Positions 27,761-35,970 of a stretch of DNA of 45,309 bases are shown here, one piece after another. The notes beneath the pieces are model-generated. The model did no database searches. It saw only the letters and a list, made by a program, of their open reading frames with translations, and was not told where the DNA came from. The stretch's first letter is position 1. Each line of letters starts with the position of its first letter. Where the stretch lies: NCBI GenBank assembly GCA_903853805.1, contig CAINUN010000102.1:1-45309 (forward strand). Reading direction: 5' to 3'. A program made the translations under genes and the position numbers. Source of the DNA: an uncultured Bacteroidota bacterium. GTDB lineage: Bacteria > Bacteroidota > Bacteroidia > Chitinophagales > Chitinophagaceae.

Positions 27761-28360
27761 ATGCGCCGTCTCGCCACCATTACCATCCGTTCGTTTTTGC
27801 AGGGGATGCTCATTCTCAGCCCCATTGCCATTACTGCCTACATCATCTACACCGTATTCAATAGTGTCGATAGTTTAGTGCCTTGGGTGCCGCGAGGTTT
27901 AGGTTTTTTCATCATCATCAGCATCGTCACTATCATTGGCTATCTCGGCACACGCTTTTTCTTCGGAAAAATGCTATTCGAAGCCTTCGATTATTTGCTC
28001 GAACATATTCCGGGCATCAAATACATCTACTCTTCTATCAAAGATGTAATGGACTCTTTTGTGGGCGATAAAAAACGGTTTAACAAGCCCGTGTGGGTGT
28101 GCACCAATCACAACCCTGAAGTTTGGCGCATTGGGTTTATGACTCAAAAAGACCTTGGTCAACTAGGTATGGATGGAAAAGTAGCAGTTTATCTCCCACA
28201 TTCCTACGCTATCTCAGGCTATGTAATTATTGTAGAAGCCACCAACCCCAAACCAGTTACAACATTGACAGCAGGTGAAGCCATGAAATTTGCAGTAAGC
28301 GGCGGCGTCACCACATCGGAGGAAGTAAAAGCCCATGACAAACTATTCAAGCAATCGTAA
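27761..28360 (+). CDS. DUF502 family membrane protein
   Basis: A 199-residue inner-membrane protein of the DUF502 family; function unknown. Two hydrophobic helices (about residues 14-36 and 46-66) are followed by the conserved HIPGIKYIYSSIKDV segment and a soluble C-terminal domain with VYLPHSYAISGYVIIV and the SGGVT motif near the end. I use the ATG at 27761, not 27716, because a good promoter lies between them. Its 3' end overlaps serC by 26 bases, so the two are probably translated from one message. Confidence 0.88.
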   Translation: MRRLATITIRSFLQGMLILSPIAITAYIIYTVFNSVDSLVPWVPRGLGFFIIISIVTIIGYLGTRFFFGKMLFEAFDYLLEHIPGIKYIYSSIKDVMDSFVGDKKRFNKPVWVCTNHNPEVWRIGFMTQKDLGQLGMDGKVAVYLPHSYAISGYVIIVEATNPKPVTTLTAGEAMKFAVSGGVTTSEEVKAHDKLFKQS

Positions 28361-29432
28361 ATTATATTTTGGTGCCGGTCCAGCATCATTGCCCGAAGAA
28401 GTGTTGCAAGAAGCCGCAGCAGCTGTTGTCAACTTCAATAACACGGGTCTTTCCATTCTTGAAATTCCGCATCGGGGAAAACAATTTATTGCCGTGCTTG
28501 AAGAAGCCAACGCTTTGGTCAAAGAACTTTGCGGGTTAAATGATAATCATGAAGTGCTTTGGATGCAAGGCGGCGGAAGATTGCAGTTTTGTATGATACC
28601 CATGAACTTTCTCAATCAAGAAAAAACAGCGGGATATATCGACAGTGGGCATTGGGCACACGAAGCGGCTAAAGCTGCCGCCTACTATGGCAATACACAA
28701 ATCATCGCATCCTCAAAAACAGAAAACTACAACCAACTTCCACTTCTTCCCGAATCCATTGACCCTTCACTTGCTTATCTCCACTTCACCACCAACAATA
28801 CTATTTATGGCACACAGTGGACAACAGAACCCAAAACTTCTGTTCCCTTAATTGCCGATATGAGCAGCGATTTTCTCAGTTGTCAAAGAAACTTCAGCGA
28901 CTATGGAATGTTCTATGCCTGTGCCCAAAAAAACATTGGACCAGCGGGCGTGACTTTAGTCGTTGTAAGAAAAGATTTTCTTGAAAAAGGGAATAGCAAT
29001 TTGCCCGAAATGCTTTCTTATGCACAACATGTAAAGCAACAATCTCTATTAAATACCCCACCTGTTTTTGCCGTGTATGTTTCCTTATTAATGTTGCGTT
29101 GGACAAAGCGTCAATCTCTTGCATTTCTTGAAAACACCAACAACGAAAAAGCAACTCTACTTTATACTGAGCTGGAAAGAAACAGCCTATTTACCCCCAA
29201 CATCATCAACGAAAATCATCGTAGCAAGATGAATGTCTGTTTTAAAGCCATTAATGAAACTGCAGAAAAAGGCTTTTTAGCTTTCAGCAAAAACAAGGAT
29301 GTTGAAGGCATTGAAGGACATCGTTCTGCTGGCGGATTTCGCGTGTCGTTATACAATGCCGTAACATTAGCTGCTGTTAAAAAACTAATAGCATTCTTGC
29401 AGGAATACGAACAGGTTTATTTAAAACAATAA
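28335..29432 (+). CDS. serC: Phosphoserine aminotransferase
   Basis: PLP enzyme of serine synthesis (3-phosphohydroxypyruvate plus glutamate to 3-phosphoserine); also used in pyridoxal phosphate synthesis in some bacteria. The 365 residues begin KLYFGAGPASLPEEVLQEA and contain the LWMQGGGRLQF cofactor segment and the Schiff-base lysine in AQKNIGPAGVT; the C-terminal GHRSAGGFRVSLYNAV is diagnostic. The start overlaps the DUF502 end by 26 bases. In many Bacteroidota serA follows serC, but here the next gene is DUF1015. Confidence 0.97.
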   Translation: MTNYSSNRKLYFGAGPASLPEEVLQEAAAAVVNFNNTGLSILEIPHRGKQFIAVLEEANALVKELCGLNDNHEVLWMQGGGRLQFCMIPMNFLNQEKTAGYIDSGHWAHEAAKAAAYYGNTQIIASSKTENYNQLPLLPESIDPSLAYLHFTTNNTIYGTQWTTEPKTSVPLIADMSSDFLSCQRNFSDYGMFYACAQKNIGPAGVTLVVVRKDFLEKGNSNLPEMLSYAQHVKQQSLLNTPPVFAVYVSLLMLRWTKRQSLAFLENTNNEKATLLYTELERNSLFTPNIINENHRSKMNVCFKAINETAEKGFLAFSKNKDVEGIEGHRSAGGFRVSLYNAVTLAAVKKLIAFLQEYEQVYLKQ

Positions 29433-29461
29433 ATTGCCCACCTAAAAAACATCCCAACCTT

Positions 29462-30703
29462 ATGGCTAAGATCATTCCGTTTAAAGGATTGAGACCCCAA
29501 AATAATATTGCTCCTCAAATGGCAACCCTTCCTTATGATGTGATGAATGTGGAAGAAGCAAGGCACTACAAAAAAGACCCTTATCATTTTTACCATGTCA
29601 CACGTGCAGAGATTGATTTGCCTGAAGGAACAGATGTGCACAACATTTCTGTTTATGAAAAAGCACGCGAAAACCTTGACCAACTCATTGCCGATAAGGT
29701 ATTAGTTCAAGATGATGAGCCGAGCTATTACATTTATGAGTTGGTGATGGATGGACACTCTCAAACGGGTTTGATTTGTGGTTCTTCTGTAAATGATTAT
29801 AACAATGGTGTGATTAAGAAACACGAACTAACCAAGCCAGAAAAAGAGCTTGATCGCATCAATCACATTAAAACCACGAGAGCACAAACCGGCATTGTAT
29901 TTCTTGCGTATAAAGACAATGAAGAGGTACAAGAAATTATTGAGCGTTGGAAAACCAATCATAAACCTGAATACGATTTTGTAGCTGAAGATGGCATCCG
30001 CCATATATTGTGGATGATGGATGATTATGCAAAAGTTGCAAGTATTACACGGCTCTTTGATGAAGATGTTCCTTGCACCTACATAGCAGATGGGCACCAT
30101 CGTGTTGCTTCTGCCGCAAAGGTTTGTAAAGAAATGCGTGACAATGGGATGAGCATTACGGGTGATGAATCTTTCAACTTTTTTATCTCTTGCATTTTCC
30201 CCGAAAGCCAAACTAAAATATTGGATTACAATCGTGTAGTGCGCGACTTAAATGGTCTTACCAAAGAACAGTTTTTGACTGCATTGAACAATGATTTTAA
30301 AGTAGAAAGAAAAGGTGGTGTGCAAGTAAAACCACAAGTACCTCATGAGTTTGGGATGTTTTTGGATGGTGAATGGTATCACCTCACCGTACGCGATGAA
30401 AGTTATGACAACGACCCTATTGGCGTGTTGGATGTAACCATTTTGCAAGAAAATATTCTCTCCAAAATTTTTGGAATTGGTGACCCAAGAACTGATGATC
30501 GTATTGATTTTGTAGGTGGCATTCGTGGACTTGGTGAATTAGAAAAACGAGTGAACAGTAAAGAAATGGCTGTAGCTTTTTCTTGTTACCCTGTTAGCTT
30601 CAAACAGCTTTGCAGCGTTGCCGACATGGGCAAAGTGATGCCTCCTAAAAGCACTTGGTTTGAGCCTAAACTGAGAGACGGTTTGGTTGTGTACCAGATT
30701 TGA
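29462..30703 (+). CDS. DUF1015 family protein
   Basis: A 413-residue cytosolic protein of the DUF1015 family (Pfam PF06245), whose activity I cannot state. It starts IIPFKGLRPQNNIAPQMATLPYDVM, split here as IIPFKGLRP and ATLPYDVM, both typical. The strongest motif is YIADGHHRVASA (about 215-226), with a HHR that suggests a nucleotide or phosphate site. It is 29 bases after serC, in the place where serA-DUF1015 follows serC in many relatives. That steady link points to serine metabolism (inference from context). Confidence 0.9.
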   Translation: MAKIIPFKGLRPQNNIAPQMATLPYDVMNVEEARHYKKDPYHFYHVTRAEIDLPEGTDVHNISVYEKARENLDQLIADKVLVQDDEPSYYIYELVMDGHSQTGLICGSSVNDYNNGVIKKHELTKPEKELDRINHIKTTRAQTGIVFLAYKDNEEVQEIIERWKTNHKPEYDFVAEDGIRHILWMMDDYAKVASITRLFDEDVPCTYIADGHHRVASAAKVCKEMRDNGMSITGDESFNFFISCIFPESQTKILDYNRVVRDLNGLTKEQFLTALNNDFKVERKGGVQVKPQVPHEFGMFLDGEWYHLTVRDESYDNDPIGVLDVTILQENILSKIFGIGDPRTDDRIDFVGGIRGLGELEKRVNSKEMAVAFSCYPVSFKQLCSVADMGKVMPPKSTWFEPKLRDGLVVYQI

Positions 30704-30730
30704 CGAGACGCATAATCCAAATCAGTTTTG

Positions 30731-30768
30731 AACAGAGAACCCACTGTTTGAATAGTGGGTTCTCTGTT
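30731..30768. terminator. Bidirectional terminator between DUF1015 and hemerythrin genes
   Basis: A perfect 15-bp stem (AACAGAGAACCCACT / AGTGGGTTCTCTGTT) with an eight-base loop separates two convergent genes. The T-runs on either side are short. Confidence 0.85.
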
Positions 30769-30790
30769 CTTTGTAAGTAGCGCCATTTGC

Positions 30791-31321
30791 TTAAAATAAT
30801 TCTATGAGCAGTTGAAGGCTATTCTTTAGTTCTTCTTTGGATTCGTAACCTAAATCGCGGTCACAATCTTCAAACCTAAATTGAATTCTTTCCAATTCTG
30901 CATCGTCAAATAATTGTTCGGTCATAAGAAAAAGCTCATCGTTTTCAACAGCAATATGATCAAGAAGTTTTTCGGAATATTCATATAAAAGCGCATACGC
31001 CTCCTTATGTTTTTTCAATACGACTTGATGCTCAATTTGCTTTATTAGTCCTCTGAACTCGTAGTGATTGTCGAGCATTTCATGAATAATACCTAAGCCA
31101 ATCATTTCGTTTTTCTGTTTCATTTCTGGGAATAAAATTTCCTCTTCTTTGAAGTGATGAAACCGATCAGCATACTGTCTGAAAAAATGAATTAGTTGCC
31201 CTAGGATGTATTCAAATTTTACTGGGTCTTTTTCTATGAGTTCATCTGTTTTTTTGGCAATTTCAATTGCGCTGATAATAATGTCATGCTCATCATAAAG
31301 CACTTTAACGAACTCATTCAT
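30791..31321 (-). CDS. Hemerythrin HHE-domain protein
   Basis: A 176-residue soluble four-helix-bundle protein of the hemerythrin-like (HHE) class, expected to bind a di-iron site and to sense or store oxygen, nitric oxide or iron. Candidate ligands, seen in order: H12 (YDEHD), H45, H55/H56 with E59/E60 (HHFKEEE), H80/H86 and H122 with E126 (DHIAVENDE). The paired HHFKEEEILFP and the later H-x3-E spacing fit the family. It is convergent with DUF1015 across a strong terminator. A near -7 box (TATCTTTA) lies upstream. Physiological role is unknown. Confidence 0.85.
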   Translation of the reverse strand: MNEFVKVLYDEHDIIISAIEIAKKTDELIEKDPVKFEYILGQLIHFFRQYADRFHHFKEEEILFPEMKQKNEMIGLGIIHEMLDNHYEFRGLIKQIEHQVVLKKHKEAYALLYEYSEKLLDHIAVENDELFLMTEQLFDDAELERIQFRFEDCDRDLGYESKEELKNSLQLLIELF

Positions 31322-31395
31322 TGTAAATTGGTTTAGTGTAGTAAAGATAAGGTTTTGTAAAGATGAAATTGATACTCAAGCGTTTTCTTGATAGG

Positions 31396-32694
31396 TCAAG
31401 TAAACTTATGTTTAAGATAATACCTTATCCAAAACGAGAGCATGATGAACTGAATGATGTAGTTGAACATATATGCCATTGGATTACCAATAAGTCCAAA
31501 ACGATTTTGTAAGAAAAAAGAGAGCGTTACCAAAGAAATAGTGAAGAAAAGTTCGTTGAGAATAAAGGTTTTGAATTGGGCTTTTGCAATCATAATATAG
31601 GCAAGAATCCAACCCGCTGTTCTGAAAAAATCACCAATTAATTGATAAAGAAAAAGCTCGTTCATGGGTAAGAATGCTTTTGCAAATAATAGCCTAACAA
31701 CAACACTTTTGAAAATGAGCACTAAAGAAAAAACAACAAACACAGCGGGTAGTATAAGCCGAAAGGCAATTAGAATTTCCTTTTTAAATTCTATTCTTGT
31801 TTTTATTTCAGATAGCCGAGGAAGATAGTATGGGCTATAGATAGAAATAATGACTAAAATATAGACTGCAGATAAACGGTTGACACCATCCCAATATCCT
31901 GCTGCTTCCATAGAAATTTTGCTAAGGATATTATTCCTAATAAAAACTTGAGCCAGCGGAACAAAAGATGCAGATGCAAATGCCATCAATGAAAACTGAA
32001 AATATTGTCGAACAATTTTCCAGTCAACTTTAGAAAATAACCCAGAAAAATTCAACCATATATCTTTCCGAATTAACCACCAGGTAACAAAAAAGCTAGC
32101 ACTATTAAAAGTGACGACCGAAAGTAAAACGCCTTTAAGTCCCAAAAAGTAAATGAGAATCAAGGTGAAAATTAATCCGAAAATGCTATTGGCGATGTTA
32201 ATTGTTATAAACCTTTTGAAGTCTTTAAAACCATTTAATACAGCACCAAAAAAGGTATTAGCAGTAAAGAAATAAAGCGTTAATGCAAGCACGTAAAAAA
32301 CATACTCATAGCCTTCTTTCAAAAATATTTTCTTGGAGAAAAAAGGGGCTCCTACTAATAAAAATAAGGTACATAAAGCCGAAAAAAACAAAATGATTTG
32401 GCATGCAGTTTTAAAATAATTAGAAAACTCAGACTTGCCTTTGTATTGCGCGGCATATTTTGTTATGCCATTCAAAATGCCACCATATGCCAAAATATAA
32501 ACGATAGTGCTAAAGTTGTTGAGGTTACCGAGCATCACCAACCCTTTGGGACCAATTAGCACAGCAATGACCTTCATAGTGATAAAAGAAGCAAGTAATT
32601 TGATAACAGTAGCAAATGCTGTGAAAGAAAAAACCTTCACAACGTGCCGCGGCAGAAAACGTTCAAATTTGTGTGCTACTTTTTCTAAAATCAA
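31396..32694 (-). CDS. O-antigen-type flippase (Wzx-like translocase)
   Basis: Inner-membrane transporter of the MATE/Wzx type that flips lipid-linked sugar units to the periplasm. The 432 residues give about 12-14 helices. The N-terminal part matches the O-antigen translocase group: KLLASFITMKVIAVLIGPKG, NFSTIV and GGILNGITKYAAQY (WzxE has a similar LxGxGxxNGxTKYVAQY). It is divergent from a glycosyltransferase gene, which supports a role in surface polysaccharide assembly, although no full polysaccharide cluster is present here. Confidence 0.88.
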   Translation of the reverse strand: MILEKVAHKFERFLPRHVVKVFSFTAFATVIKLLASFITMKVIAVLIGPKGLVMLGNLNNFSTIVYILAYGGILNGITKYAAQYKGKSEFSNYFKTACQIILFFSALCTLFLLVGAPFFSKKIFLKEGYEYVFYVLALTLYFFTANTFFGAVLNGFKDFKRFITINIANSIFGLIFTLILIYFLGLKGVLLSVVTFNSASFFVTWWLIRKDIWLNFSGLFSKVDWKIVRQYFQFSLMAFASASFVPLAQVFIRNNILSKISMEAAGYWDGVNRLSAVYILVIISIYSPYYLPRLSEIKTRIEFKKEILIAFRLILPAVFVVFSLVLIFKSVVVRLLFAKAFLPMNELFLYQLIGDFFRTAGWILAYIMIAKAQFKTFILNELFFTISLVTLSFFLQNRFGLIGNPMAYMFNYIIQFIMLSFWIRYYLKHKFT

Positions 32695-32796
32695 CCTTAG
32701 GAATTTTTGGGCATTCGCACCAAGTTAGCAACGAAATAAGTAAATTATCCAGTTGGTTCACAAAATGATTTACACTATTTTGCCAACCCTAATAGG

Positions 32797-33993
32797 TTGA
32801 TGAATAAAACGATAACCATTCTCTGTAATTCTTACCCTCCCGAAAAAGGAGCCGGACCCACCAGAATTTATAACTTGGCACATATGCTTCAAAGTCGAGG
32901 TTATGATGTGGAGGTGGTAACGTCTATACCAAATTATCCAACAGGAAAAATTTTTCCAGAATATAGATACAAGCTTGCTAAACATGAAGTATATGATGGA
33001 ATAAAAGTGCGTAGGCTGTGGCATCTTCCCTCTAATTCAAAGTTTCCGCTTAAACGAATGGTAAGCATGATTACCCAATCTGCTTCTATCTACATCATAG
33101 CATTACCACATTTGCTTAGAAAAAGACCAGCTATCATTTTCGTAAGCTCACCTCCAATATTGCTTGGCTATACAGGCATGATTGTCGCAAAACTTGTTGG
33201 AGCAAAATCGATTTTAAACATTAGCGACATCTGGCCACATTCAGCATTAGAATTAGGGGTAATCAAACCAGGCAAGTTCTATAATTACCTCGAAAACCTT
33301 GAGAAGAGAATGTATCGTTTTGCTGATTTTTGTGTTGGTCAATCTGAAGAAATTTTGGAGCGCATAGAATATGTTTTACCGGGAAGAAAAAAGAAGTTTT
33401 TATACAGAAATCTTCAAGAAATCTCACCCTATGCAGAACATGCTCGACCTTCTGGCAAAAAGAAAATCGTATATGCCGGGATGTTGGGGATAGCTCAGGG
33501 CATGATGGATATTTGTCAACAAATCAATTTTACAGAACTCAATGTTGAGTTGCATATTTATGGAGAAGGCTTTGAAAAGCCTTTGTTACACAATTTTATC
33601 AAAACAAACCCTAACAATGGCGTCTTTTATCATGAATCTATTCAGGGGAAAGAAATTCCATTAATGCTGAAAGACTATCATGCCACTTTGGTTCCGCTTA
33701 TTACTAATATTCATGGCGCCGTACCGTCTAAAATTTTTATGGCAATATCCAATGGCTTACCCATTTTGTTTAGTGGAAATGGAGAAGGTGCTAAAATTGT
33801 AAAAGAAGGTAAAATTGGATGGGTAAATAGCCCTTCCGATTATGAAGGATTGAAAAAAAATATTCTCAAGTTTAGTAGCATTTCCGAAACCGAATACAAT
33901 TCTTTTAGAGCTAATTGTATTGAACTTGCAAAAAATACTTTTGATAAAAGAAAACAAGATGATGCGTTTGATGGTTTTTTGCAGAATAATTGA
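32797..33993 (+). CDS. Family 4 glycosyltransferase (WbuB/WcaI-like)
   Basis: Cytosolic or membrane-attached sugar transferase, probably in surface polysaccharide or glycolipid synthesis. The 398 residues have two Rossmann domains (GT-B). The N-terminal domain has the glycine-rich SYPPEKGAGPTRIYNLA loop, TSIPNYPTGKIF and the SDIWPHSALELG motif seen in WbuB-type enzymes; the C-terminal domain has VPSKIFMAISNGLPILF and GEGAKIVKEGKIGW, the sugar-nucleotide region of GT4. The sugar cannot be inferred. Its stop overlaps the longest open frame of the thioesterase, but not its likely start. Confidence 0.88.
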   Translation: MMNKTITILCNSYPPEKGAGPTRIYNLAHMLQSRGYDVEVVTSIPNYPTGKIFPEYRYKLAKHEVYDGIKVRRLWHLPSNSKFPLKRMVSMITQSASIYIIALPHLLRKRPAIIFVSSPPILLGYTGMIVAKLVGAKSILNISDIWPHSALELGVIKPGKFYNYLENLEKRMYRFADFCVGQSEEILERIEYVLPGRKKKFLYRNLQEISPYAEHARPSGKKKIVYAGMLGIAQGMMDICQQINFTELNVELHIYGEGFEKPLLHNFIKTNPNNGVFYHESIQGKEIPLMLKDYHATLVPLITNIHGAVPSKIFMAISNGLPILFSGNGEGAKIVKEGKIGWVNSPSDYEGLKKNILKFSSISETEYNSFRANCIELAKNTFDKRKQDDAFDGFLQNN

Positions 33994-34034
33994 ACTCAGA
34001 AATCAAAAGAAATCCCCTTCATTTTCATTTACCC

Positions 34035-34042
34035 TACCTTTG
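34035..34042 (+). promoter_or_regulatory. -7 box of the thioesterase gene
   Basis: TACCTTTG matches TAnnTTTG 20 bases before the ATG at 34062. No TTG was found at the right distance upstream, so only the -7 element is supported. Confidence 0.5.
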
Positions 34043-34061
34043 GCAACTCAAAAAAATTGCC

Positions 34062-34574
34062 ATGAACAAACACCCCAATCATTCATTGAATATCATGAGC
34101 GAATTGGTGTTGCCTAACGACACCAACACATTGGGCAATCTTATGGGTGGTCGTCTAATGCATTGGATGGATATTGCTGCTGCTATTTCTGCCATGAAAC
34201 ATTGTTCATGCCCTGTTGTGACCGCTTCTGTTGACAATGTTTCATTTGCCAATCCAATAAAACTTGGTAATCTTTTAACTATTGAAAGTAAAGTGACCCG
34301 CGCTTTTGGTTCTTCTATGGAAGTGTATTTGAAGGTTTATGGGGAAGATCTTCATGCTCAATATAAATACCTAAGTAATGAAGCATATCTGACATTTGTA
34401 GCGCTCGACCCAAATGGTCGCCCAAGAAGGGTGCCCGAATTAATCCCTCAAACAGAAGAAGAATTAAAAATGCATGAAGCAGCATTGCGACGTCGTCAAG
34501 TTCGCTTGATTTTAGGTGGTAAAATGAAACCAGAAGATGCTGGTGAATTGAAAGCCCTTTTTGTAAAAGACTAA
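34062..34574 (+). CDS. Acyl-CoA thioesterase (hotdog fold)
   Basis: Hydrolyses acyl-CoA to free acid and CoA; the exact chain length is unknown. I start at 34062 (MNKHPNHSLN, 170 residues); the longer frame from a TTG at 33990 crosses the -7 box and overlaps the glycosyltransferase stop. The family core is visible as NTLGNLMGGRLMHWMDIAAA and CPVVTASVDNVSFANPIKLG, as in YciA/Acot-type cytosolic thioesterases, followed by LGNLLTIESKVTRAFGSSME. The C-terminal 40 residues are charged. The M16-like gene follows 14 bases later. Confidence 0.93.
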   Translation: MNKHPNHSLNIMSELVLPNDTNTLGNLMGGRLMHWMDIAAAISAMKHCSCPVVTASVDNVSFANPIKLGNLLTIESKVTRAFGSSMEVYLKVYGEDLHAQYKYLSNEAYLTFVALDPNGRPRRVPELIPQTEEELKMHEAALRRRQVRLILGGKMKPEDAGELKALFVKD

Positions 34575-34588
34575 CCCAGATTATTATT

Positions 34589-35869
34589 ATGCTCAATAGA
34601 AAAATAGCCCCAGCCATTCATGATGCCATTGAATTTGATTTTTTGTTGCCCTCTATACAAAAAGACCATTTGGAAAATGGTATTCCTTTATATTGGTTTA
34701 ATGGCGGTGTGCAAGATGTTGTTGAAATCAATTGGGTTTTCCCTGCAGGACTTTGGTTTGAAACCAAACCAGCTTTGGCTCATGCAGTTACAGGATTGTT
34801 GAAAAACGGAACATCTACAAAATCGGCGCAAGAAATAAATGAAGCGCTGGAGTTTTATGGCGCTTCCTTGCAAATCAACCCAGGAAACGACTTCGCAACC
34901 CTTACGCTACATACACTTACAAAACACTTACCGAACCTACTGCCAATTATTTATGAAATACTGACCGATGCTGTTTTCCCTGAAGAGGAATTGCAAATCC
35001 ACAAACAAAATAGCATTCAGAAATTGTTGGTAAGCATGAGAAAATGCGATTTTGTTGCCAACCAGAAAGTTGATGCACTGCTTTTTGGCGAGGATCACCC
35101 TTATGGAAGATTTACTAAACAACGCTCTATTGAAGAACTAAAAAGAGAAGATTTAATTGCATTTTACAAGAAGTATTTTTCCCTTGACAACGCACAAATT
35201 TACATAAGCGGAAAAGTGGGCAAAAATGAAATTGATATTCTCAATAACATTTTTGGAAAAGTTTCTTTGTGTGGAGATAAAGTTCAACCCGCTTTGTTTG
35301 AAACAATAACCTCAACCGAAAAAATACAGCATATTACTAATGACCAAAATGGCGTACAGGGCTCAATTCGTTTAGGTCGGTTGTTTTCAAATCGCCACCA
35401 CAAAGATTATGCACCGATGGTGGTACTCAACACCTTGTTTGGTGGCTATTTCGGCTCAAGATTAATGAGCAACATTAGAGAAGAAAAAGGATTTACTTAT
35501 GGAATCTATAGTTCAATTGCTCCTTATTTGAATGGCGGGTCACTAACTATACATACTGAAGTAGGAAAAGAGGTGATTGAACCTGCTCTGAAAGAAATAA
35601 AGCACGAAATGCATTTATTATGCAACGAACCTGTTGATGAGGAAGAATTGCTTTTGGTTAAGAACTATTTGTTGGGGAATTTATTAGGTGATATTGATGG
35701 ACCCTTTCAAATTTTACAACGTTGGCGCATGCTCATTTTAAATGGACTCGACGAAAACCATTTCAACAAAAATGTGAGCATTTACAAATCCATTTCATCG
35801 AAGGAACTACAACTGCTGGCACAACAATATTTGAACCCAGACGATTATTTAGAAGTTGTAGTGGTGTAG
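34589..35869 (+). CDS. M16-family protein, zinc site missing
   Basis: A 426-residue protein with two insulinase-type domains, as in bacterial processing-peptidase-like M16 proteins. The expected zinc motif HxxEH is absent: the corresponding stretch reads LAHAVTGLLKNGTSTKSA (about residues 66-83), keeping only the first histidine. The C-terminal domain looks complete, with FGGYFGSRLMSNIREEKGFTYG. Catalytically dead M16 subunits normally pair with an active one, but no active partner is in the window. No signal peptide is seen. It lies 14 bases after the thioesterase and may share its transcript. Confidence 0.85.
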   Translation: MLNRKIAPAIHDAIEFDFLLPSIQKDHLENGIPLYWFNGGVQDVVEINWVFPAGLWFETKPALAHAVTGLLKNGTSTKSAQEINEALEFYGASLQINPGNDFATLTLHTLTKHLPNLLPIIYEILTDAVFPEEELQIHKQNSIQKLLVSMRKCDFVANQKVDALLFGEDHPYGRFTKQRSIEELKREDLIAFYKKYFSLDNAQIYISGKVGKNEIDILNNIFGKVSLCGDKVQPALFETITSTEKIQHITNDQNGVQGSIRLGRLFSNRHHKDYAPMVVLNTLFGGYFGSRLMSNIREEKGFTYGIYSSIAPYLNGGSLTIHTEVGKEVIEPALKEIKHEMHLLCNEPVDEEELLLVKNYLLGNLLGDIDGPFQILQRWRMLILNGLDENHFNKNVSIYKSISSKELQLLAQQYLNPDDYLEVVVV

Positions 35870-35970
35870 TAATGCACTCCTGAAAACATTCTCTTTTCTT
35901 TAACGCCAAGTTTTTGTTGGCACCATAAATATTGGCAATTTTTGTTTTCATTCACTAACAATTATTGTCC

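Noticed and set aside
33990-34061. Longer thioesterase start at a TTG
   Set aside because: It overlaps the glycosyltransferase stop and contains the -7 box; the family begins near the ATG at 34062.
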